A stretch of DNA of 64,000 nucleotides from Saprospiraceae bacterium (GTDB taxonomy: Bacteria > Bacteroidota > Bacteroidia > Chitinophagales > Saprospiraceae), in NCBI GenBank assembly GCA_020627705.1, contig JAHDGJ010000009.1:49841-113840 (forward strand), written 5' to 3'. The number at the start of each line of letters is the position of its first letter. The first letter of the stretch is position 1. The translations under genes and the position numbers were made by a program. Shown here one piece after another: positions 9,537-18,724 of this stretch. The notes below the pieces were generated by a model, which worked only from the letters and a program-made list of their open reading frames with translations, was not told where the DNA came from and made no database searches.

Positions 9537-10283
9537 ATGAGTTTTGTCAAAGACTTTCTTGACGGATTGCGTTCTTACGCTTCCGTATTCCAGCTGGCAA
9601 ACCAACTAAAGCTTTGGAAATACATTTTTTTAAGTGGTGTGATCAGCCTGATTATTGGCTCATTAATTTTGTGGGCGGGTTATAGTGTTTTTGACGATTT
9701 AGGAAGTTGGATGTCATCGTTTTATCCATGGCAGCGTGGAGCTAAATTTGTACAAGGTCTTTCCAATTTTGTTTCGGGTTTGGCCATTTCGGGGATAGGC
9801 CTTGTCTTTTATAAATATGCTATTATCATTCTGCTATCACCTATGATGTCGTTTTTATCAGAAAAACTCGAGAAACACATTAAAGGAGATATTAAAGGCC
9901 AAAATCTTATAGAGATAGGGATTTCTATCGTGCGTGGTATAAGATTAAGTGCTCGTAATGTCATACGCGAGCTTTCCATTATACTGGTTCTACTTATTTT
10001 ATCTTTTGTACCTGTACTAAATATTGCTACCTCAGCATTGATTTTCATAGTTCAAGCGTATTATGCTGGCTTTGGGAATATGGACTACACCATGGAAAGA
10101 CATTTTAAAGTGCGCGAAACTGTTCCATTTGTACGGAGGTATAGGGGACTGGCAATTGGAAATGGAACCGTCTTTTTAGTTATTCTTTTTATTCCAATAC
10201 TAGGCCTGTTGCTGGCACCTGCTTTGGCTACCTGTGCATCAACCTTGGAAGTGCTGAAACGTCTCGACGAATATCGGCGTTAA
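9537..10283 (+). CDS. EI24/CysZ-family integral membrane protein
   Basis: 248-residue inner-membrane protein with about four strongly hydrophobic segments (near 30-50, 70-95, 145-175 and 210-235) and the EI24 (PF07264) layout: PMMSFLSEKLEKHIKG after the second segment, and MDYTMERH before the last. The family includes CysZ sulfate permease and eukaryotic EI24; without sulfate-assimilation neighbours, transport of sulfate is only one possibility. It lies directly downstream of the unknown 459-residue gene. Its stop overlaps the stop of the convergent response regulator by four bases. Confidence 0.8.
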   Translation: MSFVKDFLDGLRSYASVFQLANQLKLWKYIFLSGVISLIIGSLILWAGYSVFDDLGSWMSSFYPWQRGAKFVQGLSNFVSGLAISGIGLVFYKYAIIILLSPMMSFLSEKLEKHIKGDIKGQNLIEIGISIVRGIRLSARNVIRELSIILVLLILSFVPVLNIATSALIFIVQAYYAGFGNMDYTMERHFKVRETVPFVRRYRGLAIGNGTVFLVILFIPILGLLLAPALATCASTLEVLKRLDEYRR

Positions 10284-10981
10284 CTTGGTGGTAAAAACTT
10301 ATAGCCTACACCTCTGATCGAAAGGAAATGGACGGGATTTTTAGGATCCGTTTCAAAGTTTTTCCTGAAAGAAAGAATAAAGTTATCAATGGTCCGTGTA
10401 GCTGGAAATACATCATACCCCCAAACAGATTGTAAAATCTGTTTTCTAGATAACACCTCACCACTTTTATCTATCAAAAGTCTTAAAAGCAAGGCCTCTT
10501 TTTGTGTTAAACTTATTTCTCCTTTTTTTCCAACTGCTTTAAAGGATTTAAAATCAATCGTATTGCCATTAAATTCATAATGATGCAATGCATTTTTCTC
10601 TTCAGGTTTTGTTCTTTTGATATGGTTTTCTACTCGAAGAAGGAGTTCTTCCAAACTGAAGGGTTTTACCAAGTAATCGTCGGCACCTATTTTTAATCCC
10701 TTGATCCTATCCGAAGGGCTGTCCTTAGCCGAAATAAATATTATTGGGATTTCACGATTTTTTAGCCGTACATTTTCACAGATTTGCAATCCACTAATCT
10801 TTGGAAGCATAATATCTAAAAGCAGTAAATCGAAACGCTGTTCTTGGGCATATTGCAAACCCTTGTCACCTGTTTTGGCTCCTACAACTTCATAGCCTTC
10901 CATTTCGAGGTTAAGCTTTACAACCTGATGGATTTTGTCCTCGTCTTCAACCAAGAGTATTCGATGATTCTTATTTGTCAT
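10280..10981 (-). CDS. OmpR/PhoB-family response regulator
   Basis: 233 residues. Receiver domain with the acidic pair E12/D13, phospho-acceptor D56 in LLLLDIMLP, and K106 in YLVKPF; then a winged-helix DNA-binding domain ending RTIDNFILSFRKNFE and FLSIRGVGYKF. It is the cytoplasmic output partner of the histidine kinase encoded just upstream, whose reading frame overlaps its start by 11 bases. Orphan context beyond that: no transporter or target operon is next to the pair, so the stimulus is unknown. Confidence 0.95.
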   Translation of the reverse strand: MTNKNHRILLVEDEDKIHQVVKLNLEMEGYEVVGAKTGDKGLQYAQEQRFDLLLLDIMLPKISGLQICENVRLKNREIPIIFISAKDSPSDRIKGLKIGADDYLVKPFSLEELLLRVENHIKRTKPEEKNALHHYEFNGNTIDFKSFKAVGKKGEISLTQKEALLLRLLIDKSGEVLSRKQILQSVWGYDVFPATRTIDNFILSFRKNFETDPKNPVHFLSIRGVGYKFLPPS

Positions 10982-11933
10982 ATGCTGGAATCGTTATCCT
11001 AAAAATACTTCCTTTTGGATTGTTGTTTTTCACAACAATGTCACCTTTATGGGCCGTGACTATCTCTTTGCAAAGGTATAAACCTAAACCTGTCCCTTTC
11101 GTTTCTCTTGTGTCTTCGTTTCCAATGCGATAGAATTTTTCGAAAATGGTCTTTTTTTCTTGGTCAGATATCCCTATACCGCGATCTTCTATCGAGATAA
11201 CGGCCTTGTCGTTTTCAAGAGAGAGTCTACACATGATCTCCTTGGATTCACCACTATACTTAATGGCGTTTTCTAAAATATTTGAAATCATAATCTTAAA
11301 AGCGTCATCATCTACTTTTCCATAAACGGACTGTCGCAAATCCGTTTGTATATCAAATTGAGGGTGAATTTTTTCAAAGTGTAAAAGGATGTTTTTTAGT
11401 AATTGGACTAAATCTCTTTGCTCAAAATGAAAAGACGTACCATAACTGAGTTTATTGGCGTACAATAGATTTCCGACCAAGGTATTTAGCCTGTCAGTTT
11501 CTTCTAAAGCATTCGTATTAAGTGTATCAAAAGTTTCTTTGGGTAACTCACGTTTTTTAAATGTATCCAGGATAAGCTGAATGGCAGCGATAGGGGATTT
11601 AAGCTCGTGTGTTATGGATAATAAGAAATTGTTTTCTTTTTGAGCTACCGCGAGTTCTCTGCTGTAAGATTTAACGATTAGTCGAATACCTATGATGAGC
11701 ATGATACCGAAAACGAGCCCTTCTCCGATGATCATATATTTTTGACGGGCATGCTTTTCTTCAATTTGAGCATATGCTTCGGAAGTCAAATTGCCCTCGT
11801 TAAATCGTAATGTCTGAGAATTAAACGCTTCGTTGTTCTTAGAAAAAAGAAGTACACTCCACCAGACCAAGGCAATGAGCATGTAAGATATAACCAATAT
11901 GGCTATATACTTTGTTCGACTTTTATTTTGCAT
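10971..11933 (-). CDS. Membrane sensor histidine kinase
   Basis: 320 residues. Two transmembrane segments (about 9-30 and 68-87) flank a short extracytoplasmic loop of ~37 residues, too small for a typical ligand-binding domain. Then come the dimerisation/phospho-acceptor helix with H109 in SITHELKSPIAAIQ, and an HATPase domain with NILENAIKYS (N box), EDRGIGIS (G1) and GTGLGLYLCKEIV (G2). It overlaps the response regulator, so the two are co-translated. A promoter element lies exactly four bases before the ATG, suggesting a leaderless transcript. Confidence 0.95.
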   Translation of the reverse strand: MQNKSRTKYIAILVISYMLIALVWWSVLLFSKNNEAFNSQTLRFNEGNLTSEAYAQIEEKHARQKYMIIGEGLVFGIMLIIGIRLIVKSYSRELAVAQKENNFLLSITHELKSPIAAIQLILDTFKKRELPKETFDTLNTNALEETDRLNTLVGNLLYANKLSYGTSFHFEQRDLVQLLKNILLHFEKIHPQFDIQTDLRQSVYGKVDDDAFKIMISNILENAIKYSGESKEIMCRLSLENDKAVISIEDRGIGISDQEKKTIFEKFYRIGNEDTRETKGTGLGLYLCKEIVTAHKGDIVVKNNNPKGSIFRITIPAYDK

Positions 11934-11937
11934 ATCC

Positions 11938-11945
11938 CAAATTTA
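11938..11945 (-). promoter_or_regulatory. Bacteroidota -7 element abutting the histidine kinase ATG
   Basis: On the minus strand TAAATTTG is followed by GGAT and then ATG. With the usual start about five bases after the element, transcription would begin at or near the A of the start codon. Confidence 0.45.
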
Positions 11946-11957
11946 GCCTTTACCAAG

Positions 11958-11965
11958 TAAGTTTG
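11958..11965 (+). promoter_or_regulatory. Bacteroidota -7 promoter element
   Basis: TAAGTTTG matches TAnnTTTG, 64 bases before the HU/SPOR gene. A second, weaker candidate TATCTTTA lies at 12015-12022, seven bases before the ATG. Confidence 0.4.
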
Positions 11966-12029
11966 TGGCTCGAAATTGGATTAAGTGTTTTGTTGAAACT
12001 GTATAACAGATTAGTATCTTTATAACCCG

Positions 12030-13211
12030 ATGAAAATTGATATTGTTGATTGTATTTTGGAAGTATTAAACAGGGATACCTCGGTAAACATTCCGGGTAT
12101 TGGAAGTTTGCGTATTGATAAGAAAAATGCAGCGATCAACGGAAACTTTATTCATCCGCCTTTTCGATCCATTCAGCTATATGATGATGAAGTTCCAAAT
12201 ATATCTTTAGAGGACTGCATCAAAACCAAATACAGTATCAATCAAAAGGCGGCTCGAGATGTAATTAATACATTTTCTAAGTTGGTCATTAATAAGTTGG
12301 TCAATTTTGGGAAAGTCCGACTGCCTAGAGTAGGAGAATTTCGAAATGCTCCTAATCAAAAAATTAATTTCTTAGAAGAACAAAATGTGGTTAATGCTAC
12401 GAGGTATTTGTTTCCAACCTTAGAGCTGCCAACTGTTAAAGCTGTTGAATATGCAGCAGACACCACGATCAAACAACAAAAAACGCAAGTTGTCAATGTG
12501 GCCAAAGCCTCTGCGGTGATTGAAGGTTCCGGGACTACTTCTGTTTCAAAAACCAATACTTCAAGTCAAAAAGAATGGAGCTCAAGCAGTCAAGCGTATT
12601 ATGAAGATGAAAGGTCCAGTTGTTTGTGGCCCCTATTTTGGCTGGTCTTATTTCTTTTACTTTGTTTGTTTGGATTTAAAAAGTGTGTCGATTACGCCAA
12701 TAAAAATAATCCCGAAGGGGTAGGTATTGTTGATTCTTCAACTGAAGGAGAGGCAAGTTCTGATGCAGAGACTTTCAATGAGGGCGAAGATGACCAGGAA
12801 GGACAAAGTGAAACTTCTGAGAATTCTGCAATTAATTCAGATGGTGAAACTGTAGATAACTCCGATGCGGAAAGTGGAGACAATGTTAAAAACAATGATT
12901 TTGTCTATGATCCGTCCAAAGAATATGCATTAGAAGATTTGGATAAACTACCCGCGGAAGCTTTTGAAAATGGCTGCGTTATTATTGTGGGTTCCTTTGC
13001 CAAAAACAGAAATGTAGTTAGGATGTACGAAAAAGTTTCTGCCATGGGCTACGAACCATACAAAGCGTTGGCTTCAAATGGACTTACAAGAGTTGGATTA
13101 AGACTTGTCTGTAATAGATCTAATATTGTAAGCGAAATACAAAGAGTTAGAAACGAATTTGATTCAAAAAGTTGGTATTTACTGCCCAGAGTAAAAATTG
13201 AAACCGACTAA
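12030..13211 (+). CDS. HU-CCDC81-like / SPOR domain membrane protein
   Basis: 393 residues with a bitopic layout. Residues 1-~110 look like the paired bacterial HU-fold domains of the CCDC81 group (VNIPGIGSLRIDKKNA, then a second unit with VNFGKVRLPRVGEF), predicted cytoplasmic. A variable linker is followed by one transmembrane segment near 198-220 (LWPLFWLVLFLLLCLFG), an acidic Ser/Glu/Asp-rich periplasmic stretch, and a C-terminal SPOR domain (CVIIVGSFAKNRNVVRMYEKV ...), a fold that binds denuded peptidoglycan at division sites. The architecture is known in Bacteroidota, where it is thought to link envelope and cytoplasm, but its job is not established. Confidence 0.85.
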   Translation: MKIDIVDCILEVLNRDTSVNIPGIGSLRIDKKNAAINGNFIHPPFRSIQLYDDEVPNISLEDCIKTKYSINQKAARDVINTFSKLVINKLVNFGKVRLPRVGEFRNAPNQKINFLEEQNVVNATRYLFPTLELPTVKAVEYAADTTIKQQKTQVVNVAKASAVIEGSGTTSVSKTNTSSQKEWSSSSQAYYEDERSSCLWPLFWLVLFLLLCLFGFKKCVDYANKNNPEGVGIVDSSTEGEASSDAETFNEGEDDQEGQSETSENSAINSDGETVDNSDAESGDNVKNNDFVYDPSKEYALEDLDKLPAEAFENGCVIIVGSFAKNRNVVRMYEKVSAMGYEPYKALASNGLTRVGLRLVCNRSNIVSEIQRVRNEFDSKSWYLLPRVKIETD

Positions 13212-13254
13212 AATTTAGTTGTAAGACTATTTTACTTATAGAACTTGTGTTTAT

Positions 13255-13285
13255 CACGACCATTACTCAAGTAATGCCAAGGTCG
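13255..13285. repeat. Nested inverted repeat upstream of the vWA gene
   Basis: Outer arms ACGAC/GTCGT enclose CATTAC/GTAATG with a TCAA loop and a five-base bulge CCAAG on one side. It sits in the 144-base gap between the SPOR gene and the vWA gene. It could be an operator, an RNA structure in the leader, or a terminator of the upstream gene, although no U-run follows. Confidence 0.4.
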
Positions 13286-13355
13286 TAACGATATTTGATT
13301 TAGTTTTCCTATGTATTAAAGCCAGCATTTTTTTCACACGTAAAATTTTTTGTTT

Positions 13356-15416
13356 ATGAAAAATCAACTGCGGCTTTTTACGATGTTATTCTCTTTGATT
13401 GCCTTTGGCTTCACCAACGCGAATCTTAGCTATTCTCAAACAATTCTTTTTGGAAAAGTCTTAGACTCTTCAAATTTGGAGGGAATAATTTCAGCTCAAG
13501 TAGCTGTATATAAAAACAATGTATTTGTTTGCGGAACAATAACAGACCTCAATGGGAATTATAAAATAGAAAATATAGAACCGGGTACATATGACTTAGA
13601 AGCTTTCTATACTTTATATCCTGCTGTAAGGAAAACAGGTGTTCTGATCAAACATGGAGAGTCGACTGAAGTTAATTTCCAATTATCTGAAGGGGTAATG
13701 CTTGATGAAGTAGTTATTGTCGAATACAAAGCACCTTTGATACAGCAAGCATGCACCACTCAGGGAAAGAAAGTTACTGTTGAGCAAATTCGGAGCATGC
13801 CGACCAAAAACATTGCAGCAATCTCAGCCACTTCAGCGGGTTTGACTACTAAGGGGAAAAATCAAATCAGTGTTAAGGGAGCTAGAACTAATGAAGTTAA
13901 TTATTACGTAGATGGGGTAAGAATAAATAATTTTTCCTCTAAAAAAGAAGAGGATGTAAAGCGTCAATACTTTGGCAATGAAGAGTACAAGTTTATTCCA
14001 GAAAATGAATTTGTGGCGCCTCAAAATGAACCGCTTTCAACATTTTCTATAGATGTTGACAGAGCGGGATACAGCAACGTACGGCGTTTTATTGATAATG
14101 GTGTGATGCCGCCTATAGATGCTATACGTATTGAAGAAATGGTAAATTATTTTGATTATGATTATTCCCAACCTAAAAACAGTGACCCCATAGCATTACA
14201 TTCTACTTTGACTTCGTGTCCTTGGAATAAGGAACATGAGTTGCTGCATGTCGGGTTAAAGGGCAAAGCCTTAGATCTGACGGAAGTGCCGAGGAGTAAT
14301 CTGGTTTTTTTGATTGATGTATCTGGGTCGATGGGAAGAGTCAACAAATTACCCTTAGTCAAGTCTTCTTTTAAAATGCTACTAAATAAGCTTAGAGAAG
14401 ATGATCGCGTGGCAATTGTAACTTATGCTGGCAACGCCTCTGTGGCCTTAGAATCAACAACCATTGCTGAAAAGAAAAAAATACTTCAAGTGCTAGAGTC
14501 CCTAGGATCCGGTGGATCTACTGCAGGTGCTCAAGGCATTCAGAGCGCTTATCAAATAGCGGAGCAAAACTTTATTAAAAATGGCAACAACAGAGTCATA
14601 CTGGCAACAGACGGTGACTTTAACGTAGGGATTAGGGATGTGGCGGAGTTGGAAGCATTTATCGAAAAAAAGAAGGAAGGAGGTGTTTTCTTGTCGGTAC
14701 TGGGTTTTGGTATTGGAAACTATAAAGACCACAAAATGCAAACGCTTGCCGATAAGGGAAATGGGAATCATGCATATATTGACAATATTCAGGAAGCTCG
14801 AAAAGTATTGATTTCAGAATTTAGCGGGACACTCTTTACCATTGCCAAAGATGTAAAGTTGCAAATTGAGTTCAATCCGGAGCATGTGTTAGCCTATCGT
14901 TTAATAGGCTACGAGAATAGAATGTTAGAAAAAGAAGACTTTAATGATGACAGCAAAGATGCTGGAGAATTAGGCGCTGGGCACGTGGTTACTGCAATAT
15001 ATGAAATCATAAAGTCGGGATCCCAAAGTGTATTCAATGGTAAAGTTGATCCATTAAAGTATCAAAAGAACAAGAGGAAAGCGATTCCAGTTGAGGCACT
15101 AAGTGATGAACTGGCAACCATTAAGTTTAGATATAAAAAACCGGAGGGTAGAAGAAGTAAAAAAGTTGTTTCAATAGTTTCTACCAAATCTACTCCTTTC
15201 GAAAAATGCAAAGCAGATCTTCGTTTTTCTATAGCTGTGGCCCAGTTTGGCTTACTCTTGAGACAATCAAAATTTATTGAAACGGGTTCTTATCAAAATG
15301 TTGTTGAAATAGCCCAAAATGCTAGAGGAGAAGACCTCGAAGGATATCGCGCAGAATTCATTCGATTGGTCAAATCTGTAAAAGAAATGGAAGCCAGTAT
15401 GGTTTCAGAAAATTAA
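13356..15416 (+). CDS. vWA protein with carboxypeptidase-regulatory-like domain (YfbK-like)
   Basis: 686 residues. Signal peptide (ends near NLSYSQ), then a carboxypeptidase-regulatory-like beta-sandwich, then a TonB-plug-like strip (IAAISATSAGLTTKG, GARTNEVNYYVDGVR), then the von Willebrand N-terminal region (PF12450: TFSIDVDRAGYSNVRRF), the vWA domain with MIDAS motif DVSGSMG, and a C-terminal DUF3520-like region. The ATG at 13356 is preferred to the TTG two codons upstream. The plug-like strip is followed by no barrel, so this is a repurposed receptor front end. Probably a surface or periplasmic protein-interaction factor. Confidence 0.87.
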   Translation: MKNQLRLFTMLFSLIAFGFTNANLSYSQTILFGKVLDSSNLEGIISAQVAVYKNNVFVCGTITDLNGNYKIENIEPGTYDLEAFYTLYPAVRKTGVLIKHGESTEVNFQLSEGVMLDEVVIVEYKAPLIQQACTTQGKKVTVEQIRSMPTKNIAAISATSAGLTTKGKNQISVKGARTNEVNYYVDGVRINNFSSKKEEDVKRQYFGNEEYKFIPENEFVAPQNEPLSTFSIDVDRAGYSNVRRFIDNGVMPPIDAIRIEEMVNYFDYDYSQPKNSDPIALHSTLTSCPWNKEHELLHVGLKGKALDLTEVPRSNLVFLIDVSGSMGRVNKLPLVKSSFKMLLNKLREDDRVAIVTYAGNASVALESTTIAEKKKILQVLESLGSGGSTAGAQGIQSAYQIAEQNFIKNGNNRVILATDGDFNVGIRDVAELEAFIEKKKEGGVFLSVLGFGIGNYKDHKMQTLADKGNGNHAYIDNIQEARKVLISEFSGTLFTIAKDVKLQIEFNPEHVLAYRLIGYENRMLEKEDFNDDSKDAGELGAGHVVTAIYEIIKSGSQSVFNGKVDPLKYQKNKRKAIPVEALSDELATIKFRYKKPEGRRSKKVVSIVSTKSTPFEKCKADLRFSIAVAQFGLLLRQSKFIETGSYQNVVEIAQNARGEDLEGYRAEFIRLVKSVKEMEASMVSEN

Positions 15417-15422
15417 AGAATA

Positions 15423-15461
15423 AGGTAAATACTTCAACATTGATTATTGAAGTATTTACCT
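15423..15461 (+). terminator. Bidirectional intrinsic terminator
   Basis: A perfect 15-bp stem (AGGTAAATACTTCAA with its complement) around a nine-base loop, followed on the + strand by CTTGTTTTTT. It lies between the convergent vWA and peroxidase genes and can serve both. Confidence 0.85.
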
Positions 15462-15469
15462 CTTGTTTT

Positions 15470-16813
15470 TTAATTGCAGCCTAATTCGACTTTTGATATT
15501 GCATCTGCATTCGGGAAGCAATTGCCTGATGGCAAGCTCTGAGGTGCATATCTTGGCAAATCAGGATCGCGTAATCCATTCTTAATGAAAAGAACGAGTT
15601 GGTTTTTTTCTTCTTCAGTGAGGTTCAAAGGTTGAAACTCCTCGGATATTAATTCTTGAGGGACATTTGGGTTTTCCGTTAAAGCTAAGTTTTTATACTC
15701 GATCACTTCTTCCAAACTTTCGGCACTAGACCCATGAAAAAAGAATGGGGTCTCATGGACATTATAAATCCCTGGCACTTTAAATTTAAAGTTGTCCTCA
15801 GGGTTTAGAGTAAACCCCGCTCTGCCCAAATTTCTTCGATCATCAGGGTGTGCGTCAAACGAACCCTCGGGGCGCTGATACATATCTTTGACACCTAAGG
15901 CATGAAACTCCAAAGAACCTAGGTTTTCTTGGTAATGACAGTTCGTGCAAAGTGCTTTACCAAAGAAAAGAATTGCACCTTTCTTTTCGTCATAAGATAG
16001 GGCAGAGGTATTGCCTTTTAAGTAATTCTGAAAAGGAGCCTTGTCTGATATTATTGTTCGTATGTAAGCTGAAAAAGCCAAAGAACCCGTCATGACAGTG
16101 TATCTTTCTTCTTCAGGTATTTCGGGAAACGCTTCGTCAAATAAATCTTTGTAGCCCAAAGAATCAATAAGTTCTTCATTGATTTCAATTCTATGATCCA
16201 CTAAGCCAATGAAGTTTTGCGTTTCGATGCCTTGAAACCCTAAGAAATTATTGTTTGTTGCTTCTCTTTGATCCCAAACACTTTCCGTCCCAACATTTAC
16301 ACCTGTTGATCCAAATTGACCATTCCAAAATGTATTTTCAACAAATCCTACATTTACCATTGTGAGTGGTCTAGCGGATTGAACATCTAATTGTGATTCT
16401 TCATATTCTGTATCTCTCACTCTGCTGTCTCCATTGATCCCAAATCCTTCACCGCCATCAGCAATACCCTGAAAAGCACCAGATTTGAACCCAGCCTCAG
16501 GGATATGACATGTCGCACAAGAATAAGTACCACGTCCTGAGTCTTTTACCGCATTTTGTGCTAAGCCCGTTTCGAAGAACAAGAAGTTACCCAGCTGGAC
16601 CTTGGCTGGATTCAATGGATTTTTAGGATCTTGAGGTATTTGTGATAAATCGGATCCATCAGGAAGAACATAATACTCTAATGTGCCATCTTCGGCGGCA
16701 TCCCGAATAAGCAACTCCAATTGACTGTCCAATTCGCTCGAAATGATCATCGTATCTTTCGTACAACCAAACCACATTAAGGATAATGAAAGTAAGAGTG
16801 TTTTTTTAATCAT
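15470..16813 (-). CDS. Di-haem cytochrome c peroxidase / MauG-family lipoprotein
   Basis: 447 residues from the chosen ATG. The start MIKKTLLLSLSLMWFGC has a lipobox, so the protein is probably lipid-anchored in the periplasm. Two CxxCH haem sites are visible: CATCH in the N-terminal half (SCATCHIPEAGF) and CTNCH in the second (CTNCHYQENLG), as in bacterial CcpA/MauG enzymes that reduce H2O2 or oxidise protein substrates. A GTG at 16837 would extend it by eight residues, but that GTG overlaps a promoter element at 16837-16844, which favours the ATG at 16813. No obvious electron donor gene is adjacent. Confidence 0.92.
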   Translation of the reverse strand: MIKKTLLLSLSLMWFGCTKDTMIISSELDSQLELLIRDAAEDGTLEYYVLPDGSDLSQIPQDPKNPLNPAKVQLGNFLFFETGLAQNAVKDSGRGTYSCATCHIPEAGFKSGAFQGIADGGEGFGINGDSRVRDTEYEESQLDVQSARPLTMVNVGFVENTFWNGQFGSTGVNVGTESVWDQREATNNNFLGFQGIETQNFIGLVDHRIEINEELIDSLGYKDLFDEAFPEIPEEERYTVMTGSLAFSAYIRTIISDKAPFQNYLKGNTSALSYDEKKGAILFFGKALCTNCHYQENLGSLEFHALGVKDMYQRPEGSFDAHPDDRRNLGRAGFTLNPEDNFKFKVPGIYNVHETPFFFHGSSAESLEEVIEYKNLALTENPNVPQELISEEFQPLNLTEEEKNQLVLFIKNGLRDPDLPRYAPQSLPSGNCFPNADAISKVELGCN

Positions 16814-16836
16814 CGTCACAAATATTTCTGAATCCA

Positions 16837-16844
16837 CAAATATA
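16837..16844 (-). promoter_or_regulatory. Bacteroidota -7 promoter element
   Basis: On the minus strand TATATTTG, 23 bases before the ATG of the di-haem peroxidase. It helps decide the start of that gene. Confidence 0.5.
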
Positions 16845-16891
16845 TTAAATAAATATTTAATATGTAAATATCTCGCTACAAGTATAGTAGC

Positions 16892-18652
16892 TTATGGTTT
16901 CACCTTAGGCCACAATTTTATTAATGCGAAAGTAGCACCTAATGCCACTGCAGCAAACGCTAAGGAAGGGCCAAAATTACCATACAATACTGATCCAATC
17001 AAGAACAATAAGCTATAGACCAATATACAACCCAACAACATAGCTAAGATACCATATGGCAAAGAATTGCTGTTTGGAGAATCTGTATTTTTCAGGTATT
17101 CAAATTTCTTCCAACCTGGTCCGCTTGGGTTTATTTTTTTATAAAATTTTTCTAAAACCTCTTTTTTTTCTGGAGGGGTGGCATAGGTCACTATGACCCA
17201 AAAAATGGTTGTTATTAAAACGGCTACCGAAAAATGCCATTTTTCGTCAAGCCAGAAAAAGATATTTCCTTTTTTTATGGCCAACGCTAAGACGCCCGAA
17301 AAAATCATGGCAGATATTTCGCTCCATATATTAATTCTCCACCAAAACCACCGAAGAATAAATATGAGACCTGTGCCTGCTCCAAATAGAATAATTATAT
17401 CGAAGAGCTCTGCTGCGTTTTGAAGTTGAAGGGCAAAAAGTACTGCGAAAATCATTAATGCTACCGTAGTTAGACGGCCTACAAGCACTAATTTTTTTTC
17501 ACTTGCTTTGGGATCAATCCATCTTTTATATATGTCAAAAACCACATAAGAGGATCCCCAATTTAAATGTGTACTGATGGTACTCATATATGCGGCCGCC
17601 AGTGAGGTGAGGACCAAACCCAATAGGCCACTGGGTAAAAAGGTTAACATCGCAGGATACCCCAAATCATGCCCAAGCTTATCTTCGCTCACGTTGGGGA
17701 AAGCCGCAGAAATACTTTCTAAATCGGGAAAAATAATTAAAGAGGCTAAGGCCACGATGATCCATGGCCAAGGGCGTAAAGCATAATGTGCTATGTTAAA
17801 GAAAAAAGTAGCGCCAATAGCATGATTTTCATCTTTTGCCGCTAGCATCCTTTGTGCTACATAACCACCACCGCCAGGCTCTCCACCCGGATACCAACTG
17901 GACCACCACTGTACGGCGATGGGAATAAGAAACACCGAAAAGAACAAGGAAGGGTCGCTGAAGTCAGGGACAAAGTTGAGTTTATCACTGACATTAGGGT
18001 GAGAAAACAACCCAGAAAGCCCATCGACTTGAGGTAGACCCAAAGCGATGACCGCAGCTCCAATGGCCCCAATCATCGAAATGATAAACAATAAAAAATC
18101 AGTAATCACGACGCCTCTAAAACCACCCAAGACAGAAAAAACCAACGTGACCGCCGAGGTAAGTATGATGGTTTGCCACGCATCCCAACCCAGCATAACT
18201 TCTCCAATTTTTATAGCAGCTAATGCTACACCACTCATGGCAAGCACATTAAAAATTACACCTAAATAGAACGCCCTAAAAATTCTCAAAAAGGTAGCTC
18301 CTTTGCCACCGTATCTCAATTCATAAAATTCTAGATCGGTATTGAGGTTTGATTTTCGCCACAATTTGGCGTAAACAAATACCGTCAACATTCCGGTTAA
18401 CAAAATAGCCCACCATTTCCAGTTGCCCGAAACACCATTGGTACGAACAAAATCAGTAACCAGATTCGGAGTATCTGTAGAAAACGTTGTAGCGACCATA
18501 GAGACACCCAACAACCACCAGGGCATATTTTTGCCGGAGAGAAAAAATTCTGCGCTGTCTTTACCAGCTCTACGAGCACTTAAAATGCCGATGAGTAAGG
18601 CAATTGTAAAGAATCCGATAATTATGCTCCAATCTAGTGTACTTAATGTCAT
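16892..18652 (-). CDS. Sodium:solute symporter (SSS family)
   Basis: 586-residue inner-membrane transporter with about 13-14 hydrophobic segments. The N-terminus shows the SSS pattern WSIIIGFFTIALLIG, AEFFLSGKNMPWWLLG and MVATTFSTDTPNLV, and the middle has the GGFRGVVITDF signature after TM5. This branch is close to sugar or organic-acid symporters, but residues that would set the substrate are not diagnostic to me. The gene is divergent from a nucleotidyltransferase operon across 72 bases, and upstream of the peroxidase gene on the same strand with a 78-base gap. Confidence 0.92.
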   Translation of the reverse strand: MTLSTLDWSIIIGFFTIALLIGILSARRAGKDSAEFFLSGKNMPWWLLGVSMVATTFSTDTPNLVTDFVRTNGVSGNWKWWAILLTGMLTVFVYAKLWRKSNLNTDLEFYELRYGGKGATFLRIFRAFYLGVIFNVLAMSGVALAAIKIGEVMLGWDAWQTIILTSAVTLVFSVLGGFRGVVITDFLLFIISMIGAIGAAVIALGLPQVDGLSGLFSHPNVSDKLNFVPDFSDPSLFFSVFLIPIAVQWWSSWYPGGEPGGGGYVAQRMLAAKDENHAIGATFFFNIAHYALRPWPWIIVALASLIIFPDLESISAAFPNVSEDKLGHDLGYPAMLTFLPSGLLGLVLTSLAAAYMSTISTHLNWGSSYVVFDIYKRWIDPKASEKKLVLVGRLTTVALMIFAVLFALQLQNAAELFDIIILFGAGTGLIFILRWFWWRINIWSEISAMIFSGVLALAIKKGNIFFWLDEKWHFSVAVLITTIFWVIVTYATPPEKKEVLEKFYKKINPSGPGWKKFEYLKNTDSPNSNSLPYGILAMLLGCILVYSLLFLIGSVLYGNFGPSLAFAAVALGATFALIKLWPKVKP

Positions 18653-18724
18653 TTTGTGAGTCTAAATAGTGGTTCAATATATGTAAAAGTCCTTTATTAA
18701 TTAACTTCGAGTAAAATTTAGAAA

